DNA of 20,565 nucleotides. Source: JBFMAE01 sp040756085. GTDB taxonomy: Bacteria > Desulfobacterota > BSN033 > UBA1163. Positions 7,489 through 13,948 of this stretch are shown piece by piece. The notes beneath the pieces were generated by a model. That model had not been told where the DNA came from. It ran no database searches and saw only the letters and a program-made list of their open reading frames with translations. The stretch covers positions 1 to 20,565 of the forward strand of contig JBFMAE010000060.1 of the NCBI GenBank assembly GCA_040756085.1. The letters are read 5' to 3'. The position numbers and the translations under genes are program-made. Numbering within the stretch: position 1 is the stretch's first letter; each line of letters starts with the position of its first letter.

Positions 7489-8292
7489 ATGACGACAGAT
7501 GAGTTTAAGGTCTTTCGGCAAATTGCCCTCTTAGGCACTGCGACATTCTTGGAGCGCATCGTTCCTAAAGAAAAACTGGAATTAGAGTACATTCGCTTTA
7601 ATAAAACAAATGCCAGGAATTTCCTGCTATTGAAATTGCTAACAGAGGTCCAGAAAACTGGGTTTGTATTTTCCAGATGGATTAAATCTTTGGAAAGTAA
7701 TGGTTCATCGAAGCCTAATAGTGTAAATGACCAAATTATGGAAACATTTATCGACGAACAGAGCCTATGGCAAAGGAAATTGATGGAAGGTCTCGTGGTT
7801 CTTATCAATTTCTCATCGACTAATGAGTTACCCTTTTACTACCACTTTCTCCTGCTACAAGAGTTGGATCGTTACCGCAATATGCTACTGGAACAAAAGG
7901 ACTTCTTTTCTCGTGGAAGTGCACTTACACAAAAGAATATAATGTTGCTTACTAAGCAAATCCAATCTGTCGAAAATGAGATCGGCGATCTCTCTAAGTG
8001 CTGGTATCTCTTCAAAACAAGACCAATTAGCAGAAGGAAAAAGGGACCGGTCATATCAAGAATGCGACAGCAATTTAAAAAGGCCCTTTTGGCAGCAACG
8101 CAGAGTGAGAGAACCGCCTTGGTCTATACATACGGCCTGTCGTATGGCGAAACCAGCGGCAACATCCACTTCAACGTAACGAGGCTTGACATAACTGACC
8201 TACGTGTCCGGTTTTCTTTTGGGTTTGCACAATGCGGGCAGCTTGGTGGGGTGGGGTCAAAGCTACACTATACACTTTTCTCGGTTGATTGA
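7489..8292 (+). CDS. Hypothetical protein linked to the restriction-modification gene
   Basis: I do not recognise this 267-residue protein. It is probably mostly helical and soluble, with no signal peptide or evident membrane segment. Visible features are an N-terminal hydrophobic helix (FRQIALLGTATFLERI), a long charged middle (about 115-165), a basic patch SRRKKGP near residues 182-188, and a C-terminal segment with YTYGLSYGETSGNIHFN. The last stretch is faintly like the Tyr-Ser-His pattern of DUF5677-type helical proteins, but this is a weak guess. It starts 15 bp after the nuclease-methyltransferase stop and so is probably in the same transcript, perhaps as an accessory or specificity factor. 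The GGGG before ATG 7489 is a weak ribosome site. Base composition matches the island genes rather than the flanks. Confidence 0.6.
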   Translation: MTTDEFKVFRQIALLGTATFLERIVPKEKLELEYIRFNKTNARNFLLLKLLTEVQKTGFVFSRWIKSLESNGSSKPNSVNDQIMETFIDEQSLWQRKLMEGLVVLINFSSTNELPFYYHFLLLQELDRYRNMLLEQKDFFSRGSALTQKNIMLLTKQIQSVENEIGDLSKCWYLFKTRPISRRKKGPVISRMRQQFKKALLAATQSERTALVYTYGLSYGETSGNIHFNVTRLDITDLRVRFSFGFAQCGQLGGVGSKLHYTLFSVD

Positions 8293-8467
8293 TAAAAAAT
8301 AGGACAGCGACCATTTAAAAATGAAGGCAAAGAAACTTCACATGTTACTCCAGTGGACGGCCGATAGCCGCCGCTGATTTCTGAATCTATCCAATTGTCA
8401 TGATTGCCCTTGACATGCAACAAACGTTATTGTATCTTTTTTGTAGATACATTAAGGAGGTAATTCT
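8293..8467. other. Intergenic region with the mazEF promoter
   Basis: No supported gene. The left part has only a tiny frame of 18 codons (8321-8377) without a ribosome site. The right part holds the promoter and operator-like palindrome of the toxin-antitoxin pair. Confidence 0.6.
8410..8450 (+). promoter_or_regulatory. Promoter and operator-like palindrome of mazEF
   Basis: TTGACA at 8410-8415 and TATCTT at 8433-8438 are separated by 17 bases, close to a consensus sigma-70 promoter. A palindrome GTATCT...AGATAC (8432-8437 and 8445-8450, 7-base loop) overlaps the -10 box and the expected transcription start. That is where a MazE or MazEF repressor would be expected to bind. A strong Shine-Dalgarno AAGGAGG follows at 8454-8460, just before the antitoxin start. 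Confidence 0.7.
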
Positions 8468-8710
8468 ATGAAAACACGTGTGCAGAAATGGGGCAACAGT
8501 CTTGCCTTACGCATTCCAAAGTCATTTGCGGCTGAAGTGGGACTTGATCCAAACTCATCGGTTGAGATGTCACTTAGGAATGGAAAACTCATTGTAGTGC
8601 CTTCCGATAAACCCAAATTCACTCTCAGACAACTCTTAGCGCAGGTGACCGAAGAAAACCTTCACCATGAGGTTGATACTGGCTCGGCGGTGGGAGGTGA
8701 GGCGTGGTAA
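8468..8710 (+). CDS. mazE: MazE/AbrB-family antitoxin
   Basis: This 80-residue protein begins with the swapped-hairpin AbrB/MazE DNA-binding motif (VQKWGNSLALRIPKSFAAEVGL, residues 5-26, read in two halves VQKWGNSLALRIP and KSFAAEVGL), followed by SSVEMSLRNGKLIV. The acidic or flexible C-terminal part (residues 50-80) should wrap around and neutralise the toxin. AAGGAGG seven bases before ATG 8468 gives strong translation, as is usual when antitoxin must exceed toxin. It overlaps the toxin gene by 7 bp. MazE normally represses its own operon, and a palindrome overlaps the -10 box here. Confidence 0.92.
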   Translation: MKTRVQKWGNSLALRIPKSFAAEVGLDPNSSVEMSLRNGKLIVVPSDKPKFTLRQLLAQVTEENLHHEVDTGSAVGGEAW

Positions 8711-9051
8711 ACTCGAAACCTTATGTTCCTCAACGAGGTGATATTATTTGGATTACCTTAAACCCCCAGGCAGGGCACGAGCAAGCTGGACGGCGGCCTG
8801 CCTTGGTGCTTACGCCCGCAACTTATAATGGCAAGGTTGGTCTTGCTATCCTATGCCCCCTCACCAATCAAATCAAAGGCTATCCATTCGAGGTTCTCGT
8901 CCCTCCAGGTCTATCCATTACCGGAGCAATCTTGGCTGATCAAGTAAAGAATTTGGATTGGCGCGCCAGGGGTGCAGAATTGATATGTAGTTTGCCGCGT
9001 AGAACAGTAGCTGAAGTGTTGGAAAAACTTGCTACATTACTGTCAGGGTAA
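8704..9051 (+). CDS. mazF: MazF/PemK-family endoribonuclease toxin
   Basis: A 115-residue protein of normal family length. It shows the PemK/MazF fold signature RGDIIWITLNPQAGHEQAGRR (residues 11-31, read as RGDIIWITLNP then QAGHEQAGRR), RPALVLTPATYN, and LADQVKNLDW. MazF toxins cut mRNA at short sequences and so halt growth when the antitoxin is lost. The conserved Arg in GRRPALVL and the later Thr/Ser of CPLTNQ are in place, so the toxin looks intact. The start is GTG 8704, with GGAGGTGAG at 8693-8701 inside the mazE coding end as the ribosome site; the 7-bp overlap points to translational coupling. The pair may stabilise the neighbouring restriction-modification genes. Confidence 0.92.
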   Translation: MVNSKPYVPQRGDIIWITLNPQAGHEQAGRRPALVLTPATYNGKVGLAILCPLTNQIKGYPFEVLVPPGLSITGAILADQVKNLDWRARGAELICSLPRRTVAEVLEKLATLLSG

Positions 9052-9205
9052 GGGTGTAGCTCTTCTTCCAATTAAATAGTCGCGCTGTTTGAGGGTTGAA
9101 AGACTTGACACAACCTGAAAAGACAGAACATATGCATCGATTAAATAAAAAATATTGCGCTATCTATGTCAAAATGGGGAGGTCGGTCCATATTCTATAT
9201 TTAAT

Positions 9206-9223
9206 GGGCGACTAAAGTCGCCC
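9206..9223. repeat. GGGCGACT palindrome, possible mazEF terminator
   Basis: GGGCGACT and AGTCGCCC form an 8-bp perfect stem around two bases, followed by CTACCCATTTTT. This resembles a dispersed short repeat found in many proteobacterial genomes. The T run after it means it could also end the mazEF transcript. Confidence 0.6.
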
Positions 9224-9302
9224 CTACCCATTTTTAGTCTATTTCGTTTCTTTGGTTAACTAAATAAACCAGAGAACCCAAATTAACTGAAAATCTGAAA
9301 TC

Positions 9303-9321
9303 CCTGTCTGCCGCAGGCAGG
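9303..9321. repeat. CTGCCGCAG near-palindrome, possible minus-strand terminator
   Basis: A 19-base near-perfect palindrome of the CCTGNCTGC/GCAGNCAGG type lies 5 bases beyond the aminotransferase stop. On the minus strand it is followed by a T-rich stretch (GATTTCAGATTTT), so it may stop transcription of the minus-strand operon. It may also be a dispersed repeat. Confidence 0.5.
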
Positions 9322-9326
9322 CGCAA

Positions 9327-10448
9327 TCAGGATAGGATCTCCTTCAGGGCTCCCATCAGGCACTGGATGCTCTGGATGCGGCAGGTCTCGCCCATCAGGC
9401 CGACTCTCCATATCTTGCCCTTCAGCTGACCCAGACCTCCCCCTACCTCGATATTGTATTCATTCAGGAGCCTCTTCCGTATCGGGACATCCTCGACCCA
9501 TTCGGGAAGATGAACCGAAGTCAGCATGGGCAACCGATATCCTTCCTGGGCGAACGGTTTAAACCCAAACCCCTCCAGCTCCATCTTTAACCGGTCCCCC
9601 AGCATTTGATGGCGCTGAAATCTTGCCTCCAGGCCTTCCTCAAAGATAATCCTCAGCCCCTCCCTCAAGGCATAGAACATTGAAGCGGGGGCGGTATGGT
9701 GATAGATCCTCTCTTCTCCCCAATATTTTTCAAGCAATAACAAATCCAGATAGAAGCTCTGAACTTTTGTCTTCCGGGAGCGAAGAACATCCATTGCCTT
9801 GGGGCTTACGGTGATTGGAGAAAGTCCGGGGGGAACGCTAATTCCTTTCTGTGAGCAACTGTAACAGATGTCGATCCCCCTTTCATCCACCTTCAACTCA
9901 CACCCCCCCAGGGAGGTGACCGCATCGACCAGAAAGAGTGTATCGGTCTTTCTACAATAGGCTCCGATTTCCTCAAGAGGCTGCATCACTCCTGTGGATG
10001 TCTCAGCATGAACAACAGCGCAGGTTTTTGTTCCGGGATGATCCTTCAGGGCTTTAATCATTTTTTCAGGTTCGATGATCTTTCCCCAATCCTGTTCGAT
10101 CCGGATGACCTTTGCCCCGCATCGGGCAGCCACCTCTGTCATCCTTTCTGCAAAAAAGCCATTGACTCCAATCATGACCGTATCACCGGGTTCCACAAAA
10201 TTGACAAAGGAAGCTTCCATTCCCGAGCTCCCTGTTGCAGAAATGGCAAGGGTATTTCGGTTCTTTGTCTGAAAAAGACCCCTCAACATCTCGCTGATCT
10301 CGTCCATACAGGCTAAAAGTTGAGGGTCGAGATAACCGATCACCGGGTTTAGCATTGCCTGATAAACACGGTAATGGACATTGCTCGGCCCGGGCCCCAT
10401 CAGAAGCTTGGGATTTGGATGCATATCTCCCACCGTCCATCTTTCCAT
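9327..10448 (-). CDS. Alanine-glyoxylate/serine-pyruvate-type PLP aminotransferase
   Basis: A 373-residue class V (fold type I) aminotransferase. Seen are the N-terminal GPGPSNV, the cofactor-phosphate region ATGSSGMEA, the pyridine-binding LVDAVTSLGG with its Asp, and the PLP lysine in CSQKGISVPPGLSP (Lys201). The C-terminal domain ends with WRVGLMGETC. Relatives transfer amino groups among alanine, serine, glyoxylate or taurine-type substrates; the exact substrate is not readable from sequence. I placed the start at ATG 10448 because GGAGG on the minus strand (10460-10456) is 7 bases upstream. The longer frame would begin at TTG 10454, almost touching that ribosome site. It is the last gene of the minus-strand cluster, after the MBL-fold hydrolase with 48 bp between them. 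Confidence 0.88.
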   Translation of the reverse strand: MERWTVGDMHPNPKLLMGPGPSNVHYRVYQAMLNPVIGYLDPQLLACMDEISEMLRGLFQTKNRNTLAISATGSSGMEASFVNFVEPGDTVMIGVNGFFAERMTEVAARCGAKVIRIEQDWGKIIEPEKMIKALKDHPGTKTCAVVHAETSTGVMQPLEEIGAYCRKTDTLFLVDAVTSLGGCELKVDERGIDICYSCSQKGISVPPGLSPITVSPKAMDVLRSRKTKVQSFYLDLLLLEKYWGEERIYHHTAPASMFYALREGLRIIFEEGLEARFQRHQMLGDRLKMELEGFGFKPFAQEGYRLPMLTSVHLPEWVEDVPIRKRLLNEYNIEVGGGLGQLKGKIWRVGLMGETCRIQSIQCLMGALKEILS

Positions 10449-10464
10449 TATCAAACCTCCTTCA

Positions 10465-10494
10465 AGAGATTTCTGAGAAAGTCCCGAAATCTCT
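10465..10494. repeat. 9-bp inverted repeat between the MBL-fold gene and the aminotransferase gene
   Basis: AGAGATTTC (10465-10473) and GAAATCTCT (10486-10494) are perfect complements around a 12-base loop. It fills the short gap between the two minus-strand genes, just before the aminotransferase ribosome site. It could be an mRNA-processing or attenuating hairpin; no T run follows. Confidence 0.55.
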
Positions 10495-10496
10495 GA

Positions 10497-11291
10497 TCAA
10501 GAGAGCGAGGAGTAGTTTTTCGAGGCTCTCTCCAAATCTAATTTCATTCCATCGCTGGCAGCGATCACTTTTTTTCCGACTTCTTTCTCCAACTCGGCAG
10601 CAACGACCCAGGGCTTGGCCTTGATCATGGTCATCCCGAAGTGTGTGAGGATGGTCAATTTCGGCTTTGTCTTCTTCAGGATGGTCTTCACATCTTCAAT
10701 GGAGAGATGGTCGATCGGATCATCCCCGATAGGTTTAAGCCGAACGACATGAATGATAAGGATCTCCCCTCGATAAAGATTTGGAAGCTCAGGGAAGAAC
10801 TTGGTATCGGTTATGAAAGAAATCGTAAAAGGCTCAGTTTTGAAATTGAGACCGTAGGTCTCCACCCGATGCTGGTGTTTTCGGGCGGTCGAGAATTGAA
10901 TGTCCCCGATTCGGTATTCAGAGTTTTCTCTCAACACTTCCACCTTCTCAACATAATCCATTAAATATTTAAAGACGACCGGATCCTCCTCAAGGGCATC
11001 CCTGGGGGCGAAGAGGAACCCCCTTTTCTTAAACCCTCCTTCGGTCATCGCCTCGATCATGACATTGACATCGCCGGAATGGTCTAAGTGTTTATGGGTG
11101 AGGAGAATGCCCTCCAATGTGGATGGCTCTAATTTCGGTTTGCTGCCCAGACACCGAACCAGGGCACCGGGCCCTGGATCGATGTAGAGATTTGTTTTAC
11201 CCACTGAGAGCCAAACTCCTGCAGAGGCTCGAAGTTGCTTCAACACCACAAATCGGGCACCTGCCGTGCCTAAAAATTTAATAAAAGACAT
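10497..11291 (-). CDS. MBL-fold metallo-hydrolase
   Basis: A 264-residue metallo-beta-lactamase-fold protein. The metal-binding motif HxHxDH is in LTHKHLDHSGD (His66, His68, Asp70, His71). Further metal ligands are likely His in RKHQHRVETYG, Asp in FITDTKFF and His in LTILTHFGM. The N-terminal LGTAGARF and YIDPGPGALV are typical of RNase Z-like or PqsE-like members of this superfamily. It lacks a signal peptide and so should be cytoplasmic. The substrate is unknown; phosphodiesters and thioesters are both possible. It is in a minus-strand cluster with a zincin (23 bp upstream) and the aminotransferase (downstream). A clear Shine-Dalgarno is absent. The sequence just before its ATG (TTTCTT) is the same as before the zincin ATG. 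Confidence 0.85.
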   Translation of the reverse strand: MSFIKFLGTAGARFVVLKQLRASAGVWLSVGKTNLYIDPGPGALVRCLGSKPKLEPSTLEGILLTHKHLDHSGDVNVMIEAMTEGGFKKRGFLFAPRDALEEDPVVFKYLMDYVEKVEVLRENSEYRIGDIQFSTARKHQHRVETYGLNFKTEPFTISFITDTKFFPELPNLYRGEILIIHVVRLKPIGDDPIDHLSIEDVKTILKKTKPKLTILTHFGMTMIKAKPWVVAAELEKEVGKKVIAASDGMKLDLERASKNYSSLS

Positions 11292-11314
11292 AAGAAAGAA
11301 AGTTTAGCGTAAGT

Positions 11315-11689
11315 TTATTCGTTTTCGAGTTCTCTTAACCTCTTCTCATCCAGTCCGATATAATGCCCCACTTCATGGATCACCACCTCTCTCACTTTCT
11401 CCTCAACCTCCTCTTTTGTTTTACACATTGACTCAATGGGAGCTTGAAAGAGGGTGATCTTATCAGGGAGGACATTTCCGTAGTAAAATCCTCTCTGATC
11501 GAAAGGGACGCCTTGATAAAACCCCAATAATTCATATGGCGATTGGAGTCCCATCTCTGAAAGAAGATTCTCAGAGGCTCGATCCTCCACCACCACACCG
11601 ACGTTTTCCATCTTCTTTTTAATGAACTTTGGAAGCCTCTTCAGTGCTGAAATGACTATCTCCTCAAACTCTTTGCGGGTCAGCTTCAT
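11315..11689 (-). CDS. Small zincin-like metallopeptidase family protein
   Basis: A 124-residue protein of the minimal zincin family (Pfam Zincin_1 type). The zinc motif HExxH appears as VVIHEVGHYIGLDEKRL near residues 102-118, with the Asp/Glu after the second His that this family uses. The rest is a compact alpha-beta domain with FYQGVPFDQRGFYYG, also typical. Proteins of this family are conserved, small and cytoplasmic, but their substrates are not well established. It is the second gene of the minus-strand cluster and is separated from the acetoacetyl-CoA synthetase gene by an 8-bp-unit tandem hairpin. Its ribosome site is not obvious; the CCCTTT before the start is derived from the hairpin arm. 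Confidence 0.82.
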   Translation of the reverse strand: MKLTRKEFEEIVISALKRLPKFIKKKMENVGVVVEDRASENLLSEMGLQSPYELLGFYQGVPFDQRGFYYGNVLPDKITLFQAPIESMCKTKEEVEEKVREVVIHEVGHYIGLDEKRLRELENE

Positions 11690-11695
11690 AAGAAA

Positions 11696-11784
11696 GGGTT
11701 CAAGGATTCAAGGGTTCTAGGGTTCAAGGTTCTATTTTTAAGGTCTTCACTAGACCCCTTGACCCCTTGACCCCTCGAACCCTT
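11696..11784. repeat. Tandem-arm hairpin, 8-bp unit GGGTTCAA
   Basis: Left arm octads are GGGTTCAA (11696), GGATTCAA (11704), GGGTTCTA (11712) and GGGTTCAA (11720), plus a partial fifth. After about 20 bases the complementary octads CCCCTTGA (11755), CCCCTTGA (11763) and CCCCTCGA (11771) follow, then ACCCTT. The element fills nearly the whole gap between the acetoacetyl-CoA synthetase and zincin genes. It shares its unit with the element at 15133-15229. Confidence 0.85.
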
Positions 11785-11786
11785 TT

Positions 11787-13808
11787 TTATTTTTGCAGCT
11801 CCGGAACGATCCTTTCAAAGTAATCCAGAACTTGTGGGTTCATTAAGGCATCCCTGTTTAGAACCGGTCTGCCGTGAATGATATTGGTGACCGCACTCTC
11901 CACCTTTTTCATATTCAAGGTATAGGGAGCTTCCGGCATTTCCATAATGATGGCTGGGACATGACGTGGAGAAGCCTTTCCCCGAAGAGTCTTTTTAATT
12001 TGGTCCTTCAACTCCTCTGTTAAACTAGCGCCCGGAGCAAGCTTCACGAAGAGGATGATGCGCTGATCTCCCTCCCAATTCTGCCCAATGGCCAGGCTGT
12101 CGGCAACCCCTTCTATCTTCTCAACCACATTATAAATTTCGGCTGTGCCGATCCGGACACCGGAGGGTTTTAGAACGGCATCGGAACGGCCATAGAAAGT
12201 CATGCCCCCTGTGTCCCTATGCATGACAATGTAATCGCCATGGCGCCAAACATTGGGGTAGTGCTCAAAGTAGGCGCTTTTATACTTTTCCCCATTGGGA
12301 TCGTTCCAGAAATAGAGAGGCATACAAGGAGCTGGAGCCTCGCATACCAACTCTCCCTCCTTATCCCATACTAGCTTTCCTTTTTCATCATAGGCCTTCA
12401 CCTTCATGGCCAAGGCAGGCCCTTGCAATTCCCCGGCATAGACGGGTTGGATGGGGCTGCCGATGGCAAAGCAGCCATTGATATCCGTGCCACCGGAAAT
12501 GGAATTGAAATGGAGATCCTGTTTGATCTCCCTGTAGACATACTCGAAACCTTCTGTTGAGAGAACGGAGCCTGTTTGAGAAATCTCTCTGAGGGAGGAC
12601 AGATCGTAATCCTTCCCGGGTCGAATCCCTTCGCTCCGGAGGTAGTTGATATAACTCGCACTGAGGCCAAAAACGGTGATCTTTTCATCCTGCGCCATTT
12701 TCCACATCGCCCCAGCATCAGGATAGTTCGGGTTGCCGTCGTACAAAACGATGGTTGCCCCGACGCCCAGCGAGCTGAGTAACCAGTTCCACATCATCCA
12801 GCTGCAGGTAGTAATGTAAAAAATCTTGTCCTCGCGCTTAAGATCTGTATGCAGGATGAGTTCTTTCAAGTGGTGAATCAGAATGCCACCCGCACTCTGA
12901 ACCATACACTTGGGCTTGCCGGTGGTTCCGGAGGAGAACATGATGAATACGGGATGGTCAAAGGGTAACTGTTCAAACTCAAGGCTAGGCTCCTTCTCTA
13001 TGGCCAGAAAGTCCTCATAATGGACAGCGTGAGGAATATCGCTGAGATCCGGCATATCTCCCACATAGGAGACAACGACTACTTTCTTCAGGGAAGGGAT
13101 GGCTTTGGCGACTTCCGCTGCATTCCCCAAGGTGCTGAAGCTCTTTCCTTTATAAAAATAGCCGTCCACTGTAAACAAGACCTTGGGTTCAATTTGACCG
13201 AGTCGATCCAGCGCAGCCAGGGCTCCGATGTCAGTAGCACAAGAAGACCAGACTGCTCCGACACTGGTTGCAGCCAACATCGCAATGGCAGTCTCTATCA
13301 TGTTTGGCATGTAGCCAGTTATCCGATCTCCTGGAATAATTCCTATTTCGCGCAGGGATTTTGCCAGCCGGGCTACCGTCGCATAAAGCTCTGCATAGGA
13401 CATCCTAACAGATTTTTGTGTTTCTCCCCTGAAGATAAAAGCCATCCGGTCATCTCGATATCGCAGTAGATTCTCTGCAAAATTCAGCTTTGCCCCGATG
13501 AACCACTTTGCCCCTGGGAAATGACTAAGGTCGTCTACTACCTGATCATACCCTTTTGAGGCCTTGATCTCTGCAAAGTCCCACATGGCTGCCCAGAAAT
13601 CAGGGATACGATCGATGGACCACTGATATAATTCATCAAAGGATTTAAAGTTTTTCCCATACTTCTTGTTGACAAACTCGATGAACCGAGTCATGTTGGC
13701 ATCCTTAATCCGATCCTCAGGTGGCACCCATAGAGGCTTTTTTGAAGGCTGTATGGAAGGTTTCTTTGCAGGCTTTTTCAAAGGCTTTTTTTTCAAAGGC
13801 TTTTTCAT
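11787..13808 (-). CDS. aacS: Acetoacetyl-CoA synthetase with a Lys/Pro-rich N-terminal tail
   Basis: A 673-residue adenylate-forming enzyme that should activate acetoacetate (or a similar short acid) to its CoA thioester using ATP. The family N-terminal cap is present (PDFWAAMWDFAE, WFIGAKLNFAENLL). The P-loop-like FSSGTTGKPK lies at 291-300, the hinge region at YGRSDAVLKPSGVRIG, and the catalytic lysine in YTLNMKKVE (near 634). The overall order and length match AacS rather than AcsA. Residues 1-25 are an unusual tail (MKKPLKKKPLKKPAKK and more) coded by 12-bp DNA repeats. The strong AAGGAGGGGGG site shortly upstream of ATG 13808 shows that this tail is probably translated. The gene starts the minus-strand cluster and is divergent from a racemase-like gene, with about 140 bp between them. 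Confidence 0.88.
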   Translation of the reverse strand: MKKPLKKKPLKKPAKKPSIQPSKKPLWVPPEDRIKDANMTRFIEFVNKKYGKNFKSFDELYQWSIDRIPDFWAAMWDFAEIKASKGYDQVVDDLSHFPGAKWFIGAKLNFAENLLRYRDDRMAFIFRGETQKSVRMSYAELYATVARLAKSLREIGIIPGDRITGYMPNMIETAIAMLAATSVGAVWSSCATDIGALAALDRLGQIEPKVLFTVDGYFYKGKSFSTLGNAAEVAKAIPSLKKVVVVSYVGDMPDLSDIPHAVHYEDFLAIEKEPSLEFEQLPFDHPVFIMFSSGTTGKPKCMVQSAGGILIHHLKELILHTDLKREDKIFYITTCSWMMWNWLLSSLGVGATIVLYDGNPNYPDAGAMWKMAQDEKITVFGLSASYINYLRSEGIRPGKDYDLSSLREISQTGSVLSTEGFEYVYREIKQDLHFNSISGGTDINGCFAIGSPIQPVYAGELQGPALAMKVKAYDEKGKLVWDKEGELVCEAPAPCMPLYFWNDPNGEKYKSAYFEHYPNVWRHGDYIVMHRDTGGMTFYGRSDAVLKPSGVRIGTAEIYNVVEKIEGVADSLAIGQNWEGDQRIILFVKLAPGASLTEELKDQIKKTLRGKASPRHVPAIIMEMPEAPYTLNMKKVESAVTNIIHGRPVLNRDALMNPQVLDYFERIVPELQK
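13730..13808. repeat. Degenerate 12-bp tandem repeat coding the Lys/Pro-rich tail
   Basis: On the plus strand, units starting GGCTTTTT recur about every 12 bases (for example GGCTTTTTCAAA), with a few 13- and 15-base variants. In the minus-strand gene each unit codes for four residues of the KKPx or KPLK type. Slippage expansion inside the 5' end of the synthetase gene is the likely origin. Confidence 0.7.
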
Positions 13809-13948
13809 AAAATCCCCCCTCCTTAAATAAATCGAAATTTTTGCGAATTAACGCTAATTGAATACCATTCCTTAAGGGTTTCCGTCAAGAAGTATTTGCC
13901 ATCTTAAAAAATATTGTGTTATCTTTAGCTAATTTAAAGGAGGGCTGG

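Larger units (their letters stand above)
9052..9326. other. Intergenic region closing the accessory island
   Basis: No gene is supported. The region carries two short palindromes, at 9206-9223 and 9303-9321, and separates plus-strand mazF from the minus-strand aminotransferase, so both transcripts converge here. Confidence 0.6.

Noticed and set aside
8321..8377. An 18-codon frame upstream of mazE
   Set aside because: No ribosome site, and the peptide (MKAKKLHMLLQWTADSRR) matches no family I know. It may be a remnant of an older gene, which cannot be supported here.
10449..10454. TTG 10454 as the aminotransferase start
   Set aside because: It would sit one base from the Shine-Dalgarno; ATG 10448 has proper 7-base spacing.
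13020..13469. A 149-codon plus-strand frame
   Set aside because: It lies wholly antisense to the acetoacetyl-CoA synthetase gene, whose motifs are intact, and its translation looks like random shadow sequence.
13916..13948. GTG 13916 as the start of the racemase-like gene
   Set aside because: The AAGGAGGG ribosome site lies inside that extension and serves ATG 13949, where the family N-terminus begins.
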